The notes: generated from the letters alone by a model not told the origin. 34,181 nt of DNA from Methyloceanibacter sp. (GCA_014380485.1 JACMJU010000140.1:1-34181); one strand, 5' to 3'. Shown: positions 16,953 through 26,192, numbered from the stretch's first letter. Numbers and translations: made by a program.

Positions 16953-19328
16953 TCAGCGCAGGAGACGGTCGATCTCGGGATCTTCGGGTTCGGCTGCGTC
17001 GCCCTGCTCCGCCGCGCCGGCATTCGGACCGGGCTTCACTTGCGGCGCTTCTTTCTTGCCGGAGCGCTGCCGGTTTTCCTCAGCCTCGCTCCCGCCGCTT
17101 TCGCCGTCACCGCGCTGCTCGATCTGAATATCGCCGAGAAAACGGCCGAGCGCCTCGCCGACCGGCTTCCCCTTGAACTTCTTTTGCAGCGCCTTGCCGA
17201 TCTGGTTGACGGCCTTGCCGGCCTTCTCGGGATTGGCGAGCAGCGTCTTGATCTCTGGACTTATGGTGGGCCGGTCGAGCGGCCCCTCGATGCGTATCGG
17301 CACGGAGAGCCCGGCAAGATCGTTGGCACCCCGTTGCCCTTCGGGTCCGGCGACGATCTCGGGATTGGCGAGGAGGTCGATCGTGCCTTGCACCAGGTTC
17401 ACGGTCCCGGCGGCCGCCACCTTGAGCAGCGGACTCGTCGCTGTGAGATTGTCGGTCTCGGCGATGCCGTTCTTGATGGTGAAGCTCCCGCCGAGATCGG
17501 TGAACGCGGTCTTGGCGCCCGGTCCCTGGCGCAGGTCCGGTATCTCGCCCGCCCCGAGCTGCCCGATCATCTCGCTGAGGTTGACGCCGTCGATCGCACC
17601 ATTGCTTACGGCGATACTACCCTGTCCGGCGAGCGAGGATTTGATCTCCTCGGCGCTTCGGCCCATGCCGCTGATCTCAAGCGCGAGCTTTGTGTGGCCC
17701 TCAAGCAAGCTGAACTGGGCCGCATCGGAGAGCAGGGTCTTGGCCTGCACGCCGTCGAGCAGAAAGTCCCCGGTGAAGGCGGGAACCGGTTTGGTGGCGT
17801 CGAGCACGAGCTTCCCGCTGGCATGACCGTCATAGAGGTCCATGCCGCCGAGCGTGGCGTTCAGCACGCCGTCGCGGAAGGCAAGACCGAGCGAGCTCGG
17901 CCCGAGCTCGAGATGAAAGACGCGGGTCTTGCGCACATTGAGATTGACGTCGGCGTCGAAGGAGGCGGGCGAGGCCGTCTTCGCCGGCACGGGAGCGGCG
18001 GGAGCGGTTTGCGGAGCCGGACTTGCGGATTCGGACGGGGCGGTCTCGGCCGGGGCGGTCTCGACCGGGACGCCGGGCTCGGCGTCTTGCACGCCTGCAC
18101 CTGCGCTCCGGTCCGCTTCCGGCTTGGTGAACCAGTCTTTCGCTCCTTGAGCGTCAGCAGGCGTGCCACTCTCGGCCCGGGGCGCAGCGCTTGGCTCGGA
18201 AGGCGACGGCTTGCGGTCCGCTTGCTCCGCCTTCGGCCCCGCCGCAAGAAATGGATTGAGGTCGAGATAGTCGAGCGCCAGCGCCGCCCTGATATGAGGT
18301 CGCGGCGCGCGAAAGGCGACCACCGCTTGCCCTTGGCCGCGCGCGTGCTCGAGCGCAAAGCGGGCGTTGCTGAAGGTGATTTCATCGTTCTTCCACGCGA
18401 CATGGCTGGCAAGCTCGCCATCGCCGATGCCGGTGGTGGCGGCGGGCTTTTCCCGCATCCAGGCGAGGAGCGAAGGAACCGAGTGGGCCTTGGCGGACAG
18501 TTCGCCCTGCCCGGTCAGGCTCGGCCGGGTCAGCAAGCTGCCATCGAAGCGCGCGGCGAGAGAAGGAGTGTCCAAAGCAAGCACCAGTCTCGCCGGGCGC
18601 TTCTCGCGGAGGTCGGCGACGGAGGTCAGCTCGAAACTGAAGTCGACCGTCTGCTCTTTCCAGTCGAACTTGCCCGATCCGGTGAAGGGCGCGGTGAGCG
18701 TCGGCAGGCTGAGACTAGCGGCGATGTGTTCGACGCGACGCGCGGTGCCTTTCGCGTCGTAAACGATGTTGACCGTGCCGTCCTCGATACGCACGTCCCT
18801 GAGCTTTACGTCGCGGCGGGGCTTGGCGCTGGGATCTGTGGCTTTGGCCGTTTTGGGCTTCTTTGGCTGCCGGTCGTCATCGCCGAGGCGCAGCGTCAGC
18901 ACCGGCCGCTCCAGCACGATGCGCTCGGCATCGATGTTACGGCTCATCAGCTCCATCAGACTGACATCGATGACCAGTCGCGCCACGGAGAAGTCCGTCG
19001 TGCCCGCGCGCGCCTCGGGATCGACAAAGGTCGCGTCGGTGATGACGACGTGGGGACCCGGGGTAAAGAGGAGCGCAGTCGTGCCTTTGACTGTGAGTTC
19101 GCGCCCCGTTTGCTCCTTGATGCGATTGGCCACGCGGTCGCGGACCCAATCCGCCGAAATGAGGAGATTGACGGCAACGAGGACGAGCAAGGCTGCGCCG
19201 ACAATCGTTCCGGCAACGATCAGCAAGAGCCGGGTGCGCCGGTTCATGGCCGGTTGCGCGGGGCGCTTTGGCGCCGGCGCGTTTCGATGCTCCTGAGACG
19301 GCGGTGTGGGGGGTTGGTGGCTGTGCAT
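16953..19328 (-). CDS. AsmA family protein
   Basis: Large envelope protein of 791 residues, anchored in the inner membrane by one N-terminal helix (RRTRLLLIVAGTIVGAALLVLVAVNLLI) with the rest in the periplasm. The AsmA N-terminal region follows (DWVRDRVANRIKEQTGRELTVKG). The AsmA C-terminal domain is recognisable by LALEISGMGRSAEEIKSSLAGQGSI and NGAIDGVNLSEMIGQL. Between them, around residues 370-450, lies a Pro/Ala/Glu/Ser-rich linker, and the C-terminus ends in a hydrophilic charged tail. AsmA-like proteins are thought to help move phospholipids to the outer membrane. ATG at 19328 gives a Pro-rich N-terminal extension; ATG at 19247 starts just before the helix and is equally possible. Neither has a strong ribosome-binding site. 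Confidence 0.88.
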   Translation of the reverse strand: MHSHQPPTPPSQEHRNAPAPKRPAQPAMNRRTRLLLIVAGTIVGAALLVLVAVNLLISADWVRDRVANRIKEQTGRELTVKGTTALLFTPGPHVVITDATFVDPEARAGTTDFSVARLVIDVSLMELMSRNIDAERIVLERPVLTLRLGDDDRQPKKPKTAKATDPSAKPRRDVKLRDVRIEDGTVNIVYDAKGTARRVEHIAASLSLPTLTAPFTGSGKFDWKEQTVDFSFELTSVADLREKRPARLVLALDTPSLAARFDGSLLTRPSLTGQGELSAKAHSVPSLLAWMREKPAATTGIGDGELASHVAWKNDEITFSNARFALEHARGQGQAVVAFRAPRPHIRAALALDYLDLNPFLAAGPKAEQADRKPSPSEPSAAPRAESGTPADAQGAKDWFTKPEADRSAGAGVQDAEPGVPVETAPAETAPSESASPAPQTAPAAPVPAKTASPASFDADVNLNVRKTRVFHLELGPSSLGLAFRDGVLNATLGGMDLYDGHASGKLVLDATKPVPAFTGDFLLDGVQAKTLLSDAAQFSLLEGHTKLALEISGMGRSAEEIKSSLAGQGSIAVSNGAIDGVNLSEMIGQLGAGEIPDLRQGPGAKTAFTDLGGSFTIKNGIAETDNLTATSPLLKVAAAGTVNLVQGTIDLLANPEIVAGPEGQRGANDLAGLSVPIRIEGPLDRPTISPEIKTLLANPEKAGKAVNQIGKALQKKFKGKPVGEALGRFLGDIQIEQRGDGESGGSEAEENRQRSGKKEAPQVKPGPNAGAAEQGDAAEPEDPEIDRLLR

Positions 19329-19406
19329 GGGCCTAGGGACCGAACTCTTGGACTCTAGCCCGACAATTAAGGTGAGAATAGGAATTGGAGGGGCGGGCGG
19401 CGCCGG

Positions 19407-20496
19407 TCAGCGCACCAGAATGGCGTGATTATCCCAATGAAATTGTGAAGCCCGGCGCGACACGGCACCGCGCGGGCCGGCGGTGACGAGCCACCCCTCG
19501 CCGCTGGTGAGGAGGAAGCTCGCGCTGCGATGCGTCGGCGCCAGTCCGCACCCGTCCCTCAAGTCGCAGGCGCCGAGATAGCGCCGGCTTGCCACGTCCC
19601 AATAGGTGACGTGGCCGCCTTTGGGCGCCGAAGCGGCGACGATACCGCCGCTCCGGTCGGCAGCCACCGACCCGATATAGTTGCGCAACGCGCTCTGCAT
19701 CGGCCCGGGCGCCTCGACGATGACCGGCGTCTCTCCCCTGCGGTGAAAGCCGATCAACGCCGGCGCATCTCCTTCAGGCCCGCGATACTGGCAGCCGAAT
19801 ACGACCGTATCGTCCGCGCCGAGGGCGAGATGGCGGATCGAGAGCTGATGCAGCTCGGGGGCGAGACGATGTTCCTCCAGGAGATCGCCGGTCGCCACAT
19901 CGACATAGACGAGCGAAGGCTGCATCTCGGCGAGGTTCAACTCGTCGGCGCCGCGATGGGGATGGGTGCGGATGCCGCCATTGGCGATCGCCATGACGCG
20001 GCCATCTGCAAGAAGCGCGATATCGTGGGGCTCCATGCCATAAGCCGGGAATTCGCCGATCTGCTTGTAGCCGCCGGTCGCGTCACGCACGCCGATCATT
20101 CCGGCGGCGCTCGTAATCGTTCTCCGTGGCGTAAAGCAGCCTGCCATCCGATGAGAAGGTGCCGTGGCCGAAGAAATGACGCTCAGGTTTCGAGGCGAAC
20201 CAGATCGGGGGCTCTGACCGGAGCGACACCGCCACGCCGAACCGGCCGGCACGCCGCGCGAAGGCGACCCACTCGCCGCCGCCGGGCCTGAGCGCGATAT
20301 CGTGGCCGCGTCCCGGAAGCTCGATCGCCTGCTCGTCGCCCGCAAGGGTGAACAGTGCGGCCTGAAAATTTCCCCTGTCGTCCTTGCGCGAGGCGGCGAA
20401 GCACTCGGGCTCAAACGGGACGGCACGCCGCGGACAAGACAGCGCAACGGCGCCGCCGGCAAGGCCGGCCAGAAGCGCGCGGCGGTCGAGCGTCAT
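19407..20496 (-). pseudogene. DUF1513 family protein, frameshifted
   Basis: Two overlapping reading frames together encode one DUF1513 (beta-propeller-like) protein. The first, from ATG 20496, encodes a Tat-like signal (LDRRALLAGLAGGAVAL) and the N-terminal third through GRLLYATENDYE, then stops at 20083. The second frame carries on with AGMIGVRDATGGYKQIGEFPAYG to the stop at 19407. The switch falls near 20103-20112 in a GCGCCGCCGG run; two missing bases would restore an alignment-like DYE-A-A-A-G-M-I-G. The gene starts three bases after the second imelysin gene and closes the operon. DUF1513 proteins are found with imelysins in iron-related loci; their function is not established. The break is either a true mutation or a sequencing/assembly error in a GC-rich run. 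Confidence 0.85.
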
Positions 20497-20499
20497 GGC

Positions 20500-21570
20500 C
20501 TAATCTCCATCCATGGCATTGAAGCCGAAGGCGAGGCCCGCACCTCGTGAAATCGCATCGGCAGCCGTTTGCGCCGCGCTCTTGAGCGAGACACGCAACG
20601 CCTCGATCTTGTCGCGCGACGCCGCATCTTGGACCACCTTCGCCATGGGCTCGTCGATACCGCTCAAGACATCGATGGCATGGTCGAGGTCGAACAGAAT
20701 AGAGCTCTCGACGCCGGGCGCGTCCTTTGCCACGACTTGCGCGAAGCCGCTTTTGAAGAGTGCGCGCACGCCTTCAAGATTGCCGGCAGCATTGGCGAGG
20801 CTGAGACCGCTCCGCCAGAAGGAAGCGAGCCTGGGCTTGGCCTCAGTGGCGGCGGCGCCGAGGGGCTTGGCGAGTTTCTGGTCGCGTACCAGCTCGATGC
20901 CAGAGGTGAAGGATTTGAACAGGTCGAGCGTGACCTCTTTCGGCGCGCGATAGATTGAATCTTCGGGGCCGGGACTGAGGAACGCTTTGTCGTAGCGCGA
21001 GCCCTCGCGCCAATCCTCGACCACCGACTTGGCGATACGATCGATATTGACGGCGACGGCGAGAGCGAAGGCACAGCGAAAGGCGCCGTCGCCCGCGGGT
21101 GCGGAGAGCGTTTCCGCGCCGTCGCCGAAAAGCAGATATTCGAGGGCGGGCAGGCCCTGCAATGCCACGCTCTTGCCGGGAAGCGCGTCGGGGAGCGTTA
21201 CGGCTTCGTCGCGGCCGGCGAGGGCGGCTTGTATTTGCCTTTGTCCGAGTCCCTTGGGATCTGGCCAGTAGAAGAGACGCTCATAACGGTTTCCCTCGGT
21301 GATCGGACCGAAGCGCAGGATCTCGACTTTGCTCCATGCCCTCACCGCTGCCGCGAATGCGGCCCTGCTTGCTTCGAGGGACGAAGCTGAGGGCTCTCGG
21401 CAAAGCGAGCCGACCTTGTCGTTGAGAGCAGCGGCCTGTTCGGCAAGCGCGGCGTAGCCCGGGCGAATGACCTCCCTCAGCGTGGCTAGGGCAATGGCGG
21501 AATGATCGGCCTCGGCATAAGCGAGCGTCGTGCTCGTGCAGAGCAGCGCTGTCGCGAGCACGTGCCTCAT
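20500..21570 (-). CDS. Imelysin family protein, second copy
   Basis: Periplasmic protein of 356 residues with an N-terminal signal peptide (MRHVLATALLCTSTTLAYA). ATG at 21570 overlaps the stop of the upstream DUF1111 gene (ATGA); the track start at 21768 is a shadow extension. The imelysin/insulin-cleaving membrane protease family fold is suggested by the helical repeat layout and the GLPALEYLLFGDG segment. That segment occupies the place of the GxHxxE motif but lacks the histidine. Other family-like pieces are RAAFAAAVRAWSKVEILRFGPI and FDLDHAIDVL. Iron binding or protease activity therefore should not be assumed. The usual partner genes on both sides (DUF1111 and DUF1513) support the assignment. 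Confidence 0.85.
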   Translation of the reverse strand: MRHVLATALLCTSTTLAYAEADHSAIALATLREVIRPGYAALAEQAAALNDKVGSLCREPSASSLEASRAAFAAAVRAWSKVEILRFGPITEGNRYERLFYWPDPKGLGQRQIQAALAGRDEAVTLPDALPGKSVALQGLPALEYLLFGDGAETLSAPAGDGAFRCAFALAVAVNIDRIAKSVVEDWREGSRYDKAFLSPGPEDSIYRAPKEVTLDLFKSFTSGIELVRDQKLAKPLGAAATEAKPRLASFWRSGLSLANAAGNLEGVRALFKSGFAQVVAKDAPGVESSILFDLDHAIDVLSGIDEPMAKVVQDAASRDKIEALRVSLKSAAQTAADAISRGAGLAFGFNAMDGD

Positions 21571-23138
21571 AGCGAGTTCACGAAGGCAAGCAGGGCGTCG
21601 CGGTCGGCTTTGGGGAGGCTTGCGAATTTGTCGCGCGCGCCCTCTCCCTCGCCGCCATGCCAAAGAATGGCCTCGGTCAGGTTCCGCGCCCGTCCGTCGT
21701 GCAGAAACAGCGTATGCCCGCTCACGGTCTCGGTGAGCCCGATGCCCCAGAGCGGCGGCGTGCGCCATTCGCTCCCGGTCGCCGCACCTTCGGGCCTGCC
21801 ATCGGCAAGACCTTCGCCCATGTCGTGCAACAAGAGATCGGTGTAGGGCCAGATCAGTTGATGCGACAGATGGGGCTGGCCCGGCACCTCGCCGGTCACG
21901 AATTTCGGCCGGTGACAGCCTGCACAGCCGATGGCGTAGAAGATCTCCTTGCCCTTCAGCACTTCGAGGTCGCCGGGCTTACGCCGCGCGGGCACGGCGA
22001 GATTCTGGGCGTAGAAAGTCACGAGGTTGAACAGCGCGTCGCCCACTTCGACATTCTGATGTTTGGGCGAGTTGCCGTTCGGCGCCGCGAAGCATGCAAG
22101 CTGTTTTTCGGTGCAGTCGCCGGAGCCATGCGGAAGCATGGTGGTGGACAGGCCGAGATCGCCGCTGAAGGCCTCGGCGTCCTGCTGGGCGATGGTGGGA
22201 ATGCCTGCCTTCCAGCCGAAGCGGCCGAGCATCACCTTGTCGTGCTCGCGCGACCAGACGCGATTGGGTCTGCCGGAGACACCGTCCTTGCCTGGGCCAT
22301 CGGGAGCGGCGTTGGCCAGGATCTGCTCCTCGGGAACGGCTTCGAGCAATCCCAAGCCGATCATCGGCGGGGCCACCCGGGGCGAGAGCATGATTTCGGG
22401 GTTCGTCGGTCCATAAGCGAGATCGGCAATCGCGTAGCTCGGTTCGCGCAGAGAGACGGTTTCGCCGCCGGCAAGGTCCACTTGGCGCTCTCGGTATTCG
22501 ATCTTGAGCTTGCCCTCGGACGCGATGCCTTGAATGGCGAAATCCTGGAGCTGCCCACCATAGACCGGATCGGGAAGCGCGTTCACGCGATGGGCTGCGA
22601 TCTTCTCCCTCTCCTCTCCTGTCGCGGCGGGGACGGAGAGCCTGACCAGCATCGAGCCCGAATCGTCGGAGACATCGGATGAGAACGGCGGATGGCCGCG
22701 GCCATCCTTCAGATGGCAGTTCTGGCAGGCGCGGGCGTTGAACAGCGGCCCCAGTCCATCGGAGGCATCGGTCGAGGACGGCGCCGATATCCAGCTCTTG
22801 CGGAAGATGCCGTTGCCGACCTTGAAATCGAGTTCGCGCTTGAAATCCATGTTGCCGGAGGAGAGCGAGAAGGCGTTGGCGGTCGAGGTCGAGCCGCGCG
22901 ACGTGGCGCCGCCGCCGGGTTTATCCTCTCCCCCTTCGAGCTTGGTGAAGTCCGTGGTGGGTCGAACCAAGTTTTCGGCGGCTTCATCGGCGCCTTCGCC
23001 ATGAGTCTGGAGGACGCCGGCAAAGAGCGGCAGAGCCGCGCCGAAGAGGATTGCGCCAATCAGGCACGCAGGGCGCCCCCGTCTCGACGTTCGGCTCTCC
23101 GGCGACTCTGCTTTGGAACTGGAATGGGGTGAGTGCAC
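21567..23138 (-). CDS. Di-heme oxidoreductase-like protein (DUF1111)
   Basis: Exported c-type cytochrome-like protein of 523 residues. Two heme-binding CxxCH motifs are visible: CQNCH at 138-142 and CAGCH at 405-409. The N-terminal hydrophobic segment (ACLIGAILFGAALPLFAGVL) is a signal or anchor helix. The GxGPLFNARACQNCH and RTPPLWGIGLTETVSGHTLFLHDGRA blocks are typical of the DUF1111 group, long annotated as thiol oxidoreductase-like. It probably handles electrons in the periplasm, perhaps in iron reduction or oxidation during uptake, but the reaction is not established. It starts with GTG ten bases after the porin stop, with an AGAAGGA ribosome-binding site, and overlaps the second imelysin gene by four bases. 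Confidence 0.9.
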   Translation of the reverse strand: MHSPHSSSKAESPESRTSRRGRPACLIGAILFGAALPLFAGVLQTHGEGADEAAENLVRPTTDFTKLEGGEDKPGGGATSRGSTSTANAFSLSSGNMDFKRELDFKVGNGIFRKSWISAPSSTDASDGLGPLFNARACQNCHLKDGRGHPPFSSDVSDDSGSMLVRLSVPAATGEEREKIAAHRVNALPDPVYGGQLQDFAIQGIASEGKLKIEYRERQVDLAGGETVSLREPSYAIADLAYGPTNPEIMLSPRVAPPMIGLGLLEAVPEEQILANAAPDGPGKDGVSGRPNRVWSREHDKVMLGRFGWKAGIPTIAQQDAEAFSGDLGLSTTMLPHGSGDCTEKQLACFAAPNGNSPKHQNVEVGDALFNLVTFYAQNLAVPARRKPGDLEVLKGKEIFYAIGCAGCHRPKFVTGEVPGQPHLSHQLIWPYTDLLLHDMGEGLADGRPEGAATGSEWRTPPLWGIGLTETVSGHTLFLHDGRARNLTEAILWHGGEGEGARDKFASLPKADRDALLAFVNSL

Positions 23139-23148
23139 GCGTCCTTCT

Positions 23149-24552
23149 TCAGAAGCCTATCGTGGTGCGTGCCCCCACAACCGTTGCGTCCTCGACGCCC
23201 GCCACGTTGCCGCCGGGCTGGAAGATATACTGGAAGTTCGGCTGTAGCGACCAGCCGGGATTGATTTGATAGGTGTAACAGATTTCGATCAGCGCCTCGT
23301 AGTTACGCGGCACGGGCTCGCCGAAATCGACATCGAAGGCCGAGACCCGATCGGAAATGTTGGTGTAGGCGAAGCCGACGGCAAAGGCATCGTCGGGACG
23401 GCCGGGGATCATGCCGGTGAAGGTGACGCCGCCATCGGCATAGAAGTCGATGAGATTGCGGTCTTGTGGCGCGCCGACGAAGCGGGCAAAGATGCCGACG
23501 CCTTTTGTCTCCTCGCTTCCCGGCACGCGCCAGACAAGTTGATCGATGATGCCGTAGAGGCCCCAATTGTGGTCGAGCGGCCTTCCGTCATTGGCCGTGA
23601 CGGCAATGAGCGCGCCGCCCGAATCGAAGCGCTGGTCTTGGAACGTGCCGAAGTGATCCCATCCGCCGATCTTGACGGCGCCGGGAAGCCTGCCCTTCTG
23701 ATTGTAGCGATAGACGCCTTCGACCATCAGCAGAGGGTCGTCGTCGAGCTCGAAGTCGAGACCGTGGTCGTTACACCGCTGCGGATCTTCATTGGCGCAA
23801 GCCGGAGCCGGATCGCCGTTATAGACGCCGATCATAAGGCCGAGCCTCTCGTTCGGATTGATGGCGACGCGGACGCCGGGCGTGGCCAAGGGATAGGCGG
23901 GCCCGCCGCTCGGCAGGTCGGCTGCGGTGATCGAAGGCCAGCCCCAGGTGCCGTTGAGAAAATATCCGCCACCATCGCTGGTGACAAACTCCTCATCGGC
24001 GGCAAGCTGGCCGATGCGCACGGACAGCTTCTCGTTGAACATGGTCTGCTGGAACCACAGCTCGAACAGGCGGGTGGCGTCGGTCGCTTCGAGATTGGAG
24101 ACCGGCATGAGCGAGCCGATATTGGCAGCGGTGATCGAATTGCCGTGGATTTGATAACCGTTGGCGTGGAAGCACAGGCCCCGCCAAAAGCCAAGCTTCT
24201 TCATGTCGGCATTGATATAAAGCTCGAGCACGCCGTCATACTCGCCGCCTTGGTCGAAGCCGCCCCAGTTGTAGAACGTCTCGCCGTAGTAATAGCCGCC
24301 GATGCCGATGCCTGCCCGGGCAAGCCCCTGGCGCACGCCGCCTGCGTCGAGCTTGAAGGCTGCGTCGTCGGGAATGCCGGTATCGGTCACGTCGCAATCG
24401 GCCCTCGCCTCGGCGGGAAGGGCGAAAAGCGCCATGGCCACGGCGAGGGCGCCCATGGCTTTGGAAAGGCTTGCGCGATAAGCGCCCCGGTTCAGTTCGT
24501 GGCCCGATCGTGATCTTGCCAAATCGCTCGGCGCGATCTGCGTCTTCCGCAT
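23149..24552 (-). CDS. OprB-like carbohydrate-selective porin
   Basis: Outer-membrane beta-barrel protein of 467 residues. ATG at 24552 is chosen because a G-rich ribosome-binding site precedes it and it gives a signal peptide ending MALFALPAEARA; the track extension to 24699 is Arg-rich and not family-like. OprB-type motifs include GIGGYYYGETFYNWGG near the mature N-terminus, WFQQTMFNEKLSVRIGQLAADEEF in the middle and a terminal Phe (TTIGF). Family members pass sugars. Here it lies inside an imelysin/DUF1111 operon, 52 bases after irpA, which suggests it may supply iron chelates or another small solute to that system (inference). Confidence 0.88.
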   Translation of the reverse strand: MRKTQIAPSDLARSRSGHELNRGAYRASLSKAMGALAVAMALFALPAEARADCDVTDTGIPDDAAFKLDAGGVRQGLARAGIGIGGYYYGETFYNWGGFDQGGEYDGVLELYINADMKKLGFWRGLCFHANGYQIHGNSITAANIGSLMPVSNLEATDATRLFELWFQQTMFNEKLSVRIGQLAADEEFVTSDGGGYFLNGTWGWPSITAADLPSGGPAYPLATPGVRVAINPNERLGLMIGVYNGDPAPACANEDPQRCNDHGLDFELDDDPLLMVEGVYRYNQKGRLPGAVKIGGWDHFGTFQDQRFDSGGALIAVTANDGRPLDHNWGLYGIIDQLVWRVPGSEETKGVGIFARFVGAPQDRNLIDFYADGGVTFTGMIPGRPDDAFAVGFAYTNISDRVSAFDVDFGEPVPRNYEALIEICYTYQINPGWSLQPNFQYIFQPGGNVAGVEDATVVGARTTIGF

Positions 24553-24604
24553 TTTCGGCCCCCCAAGGCTCTGGCTGTCCTCGTCCCCTGTCTCACCTGC
24601 CCCG

Positions 24605-25927
24605 TCAATTGGGATTTCCCGCTCCCCCGTCGCTCGTGGCCTTGTTTTCGGCTTGCACCTTCTCCGGACTATCGAGACTGTCGGACCCTTCGAACGCAAT
24701 AGCTTTCAGGTCGAGAGTGGCCACGGCACGCTCGATCGCCTTCGTCTGGCCGAGCAGAGCCGAGATCGCGCGCTCGACCACTTCGTTTCCGGCCTCGTTC
24801 CCCTCCCCGATCATCTGATCGTAGGATTCGGTCGTGAGCGCCCGCAAATAGAGCGCGTTCATCGCCTCCATGGTGGCGTCGAGCTTGGCCCTTAACTCCT
24901 CATCGATCTCGGGCGATTTGGCCCTGACCAGTTCCGAGATGCTCGGACCTGACACCAGAGACCTGTCGATTCGGCGATAGGCGCCGAGATAGACATTGCG
25001 GACGCCGAGCGCGTCGAAGAAATGGGAGGCGTGGGTGGTGTCGGAGAAGCAATCGTGCTCCTCCTCGGGATCGTGGATCATCAGCCCGAGCTTCATGCGC
25101 TCTCCGGCGAGCTCCCCGTAAGAAAGGCTGCCGAGACCGGTCATGATCGCGGTGAGGCCGGCCTCGTCGCCGCCCTGCTCGATCGTTCGGCGCGCCTCGC
25201 CGCCCCGTCCCCATTGCCCCGCCATCCAAGCGAGATCGTCGACCAGCAGCTCGGTCACGGCGCGGAGATATTCGGCGCGCCGCACACAGTTGCCGTTCGT
25301 GCATTTCGCGATGTCGAAGTCGCTCGCCCGGCGGGCGCCGTTGCCGGGGCCGGTGCCGTTCAAATCCTGGCCCCAAAGAAGAAATTCGACCGCGTGATAG
25401 CCCGTGGCGACATTGGCCTCGACGCCGCCGGCCTCTTGCAGCGTGTCGGCGAGCAGCTCTTTGCTGATCTTGCTCGCCTCGAGCGTCTTGCCGCCTATGG
25501 TGAGCTTGGCGTTGGCGATCACATTGGCGGCGTAGAGCTCGTTTTCGGGCGACTCGGTGCCGTAGGCCGAAGCGACATAGTCGATCAGTCCCTCGTCGAG
25601 CGGCCAGGCGTTCACCTTGCCTTCCCAATCGTCGACGATGGCGTTGCCGAAGCGATAGGCCTCGGTCTGCATGTAAGGAATGCGGGCGGCGATCCAGGCG
25701 GCGCGCGCGGCGCGAAGGTTGTCCTCCGTCGGCCTGGCGAGCAAGGCGTCGATGGCGAGCTTCAGCGTCCTCGCCGTATCGAGCGAGTCGGTGTAGGCGG
25801 CCTGCGCGATGTCCGCATAGACTTTCAGCACTTCGTTGGGGGCTGGCGCGGGCTCGGCGATGGCAGGCGCGGCAAGACAGATCGCGAGCGTGGCGACCGG
25901 CACAACAGTCGATAGCCGTCTTATCAT
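24605..25927 (-). CDS. irpA: Imelysin family periplasmic protein IrpA-like
   Basis: Periplasmic protein of 440 residues in the imelysin (PF09375) family, first gene of a five-gene operon. ATG at 25927 starts a clear signal peptide (MIRRLSTVVPVATLAICLAAPAIA) and has an AAAGGGG ribosome-binding site; the track extension to 25996 lacks both. The GxHxxE motif proposed to bind metal is intact as GYHAVEFLLWGQD (H178, E181). The conserved HDPEEEHDCFSDTTH segment is also present. IrpA proteins are required for growth under iron limitation in some cyanobacteria and are iron-regulated elsewhere; the mechanism is unsettled. The leader carries a strong two-part hairpin at 26062-26095. The downstream porin, di-heme protein and second imelysin suggest a shared periplasmic iron role. 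Confidence 0.9.
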   Translation of the reverse strand: MIRRLSTVVPVATLAICLAAPAIAEPAPAPNEVLKVYADIAQAAYTDSLDTARTLKLAIDALLARPTEDNLRAARAAWIAARIPYMQTEAYRFGNAIVDDWEGKVNAWPLDEGLIDYVASAYGTESPENELYAANVIANAKLTIGGKTLEASKISKELLADTLQEAGGVEANVATGYHAVEFLLWGQDLNGTGPGNGARRASDFDIAKCTNGNCVRRAEYLRAVTELLVDDLAWMAGQWGRGGEARRTIEQGGDEAGLTAIMTGLGSLSYGELAGERMKLGLMIHDPEEEHDCFSDTTHASHFFDALGVRNVYLGAYRRIDRSLVSGPSISELVRAKSPEIDEELRAKLDATMEAMNALYLRALTTESYDQMIGEGNEAGNEVVERAISALLGQTKAIERAVATLDLKAIAFEGSDSLDSPEKVQAENKATSDGGAGNPN

Positions 25928-26061
25928 CGGCGCCCCTTTGTCGTTAGAAGCCCAGAGCCCGGGCCCTCTCGTGGTCTTGGCCGGCAAGGCGTGCACGGCA
26001 AAGAGGAAATTGCGGCGGCCTTTGGGCCGGGACCCTCAGGCCACCGCAAGGTTGAGACGAG

Positions 26062-26095
26062 GAAACGTCCAAAGGCTTATGCCGCGGGACGTTTC
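26062..26095. promoter_or_regulatory. Long nested inverted repeat in the irpA leader region
   Basis: GAAACGTCC (26062-26070) pairs perfectly with GGACGTTTC (26087-26095). Between them GGC and GCC pair around a TTAT loop, separated from the outer stem by three unpaired bases on each side. The structure lies about 135 bases upstream of irpA and about 100 bases upstream of the LysR gene. No T-run follows on either strand, so it is not an obvious terminator. It could be an operator dyad or an mRNA leader element. Confidence 0.45.
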
Positions 26096-26192
26096 AGACC
26101 TCCGGGCTGGGCAGCCGGATGCCTTGTCATGACCCTAGTGCCAAAGGTAACATGCACAAAGTGAACTCTTTTCAGCAGAATTATTGCAAGCA

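Noticed and set aside
16757-17023. 88-residue minus-strand ORF between asmA and the Crp/Fnr gene
   Set aside because: It overlaps the asmA 3' end, is rich in Arg, Pro and Cys, and has no convincing ribosome-binding site or family resemblance.
16947-19358. 803-residue open frame antisense to the AsmA gene
   Set aside because: It lies almost exactly opposite the AsmA frame, its product is Arg/Gly/Leu-rich without domains, and the AsmA reading has a membrane helix and family motifs. Long antisense frames are expected in GC-rich codon usage.
20083-20120. Programmed ribosomal frameshift in the DUF1513 gene
   Set aside because: No slippery heptamer or stimulatory structure is evident, and DUF1513 proteins are not known to use frameshifting. 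Mutation or sequence error is simpler.
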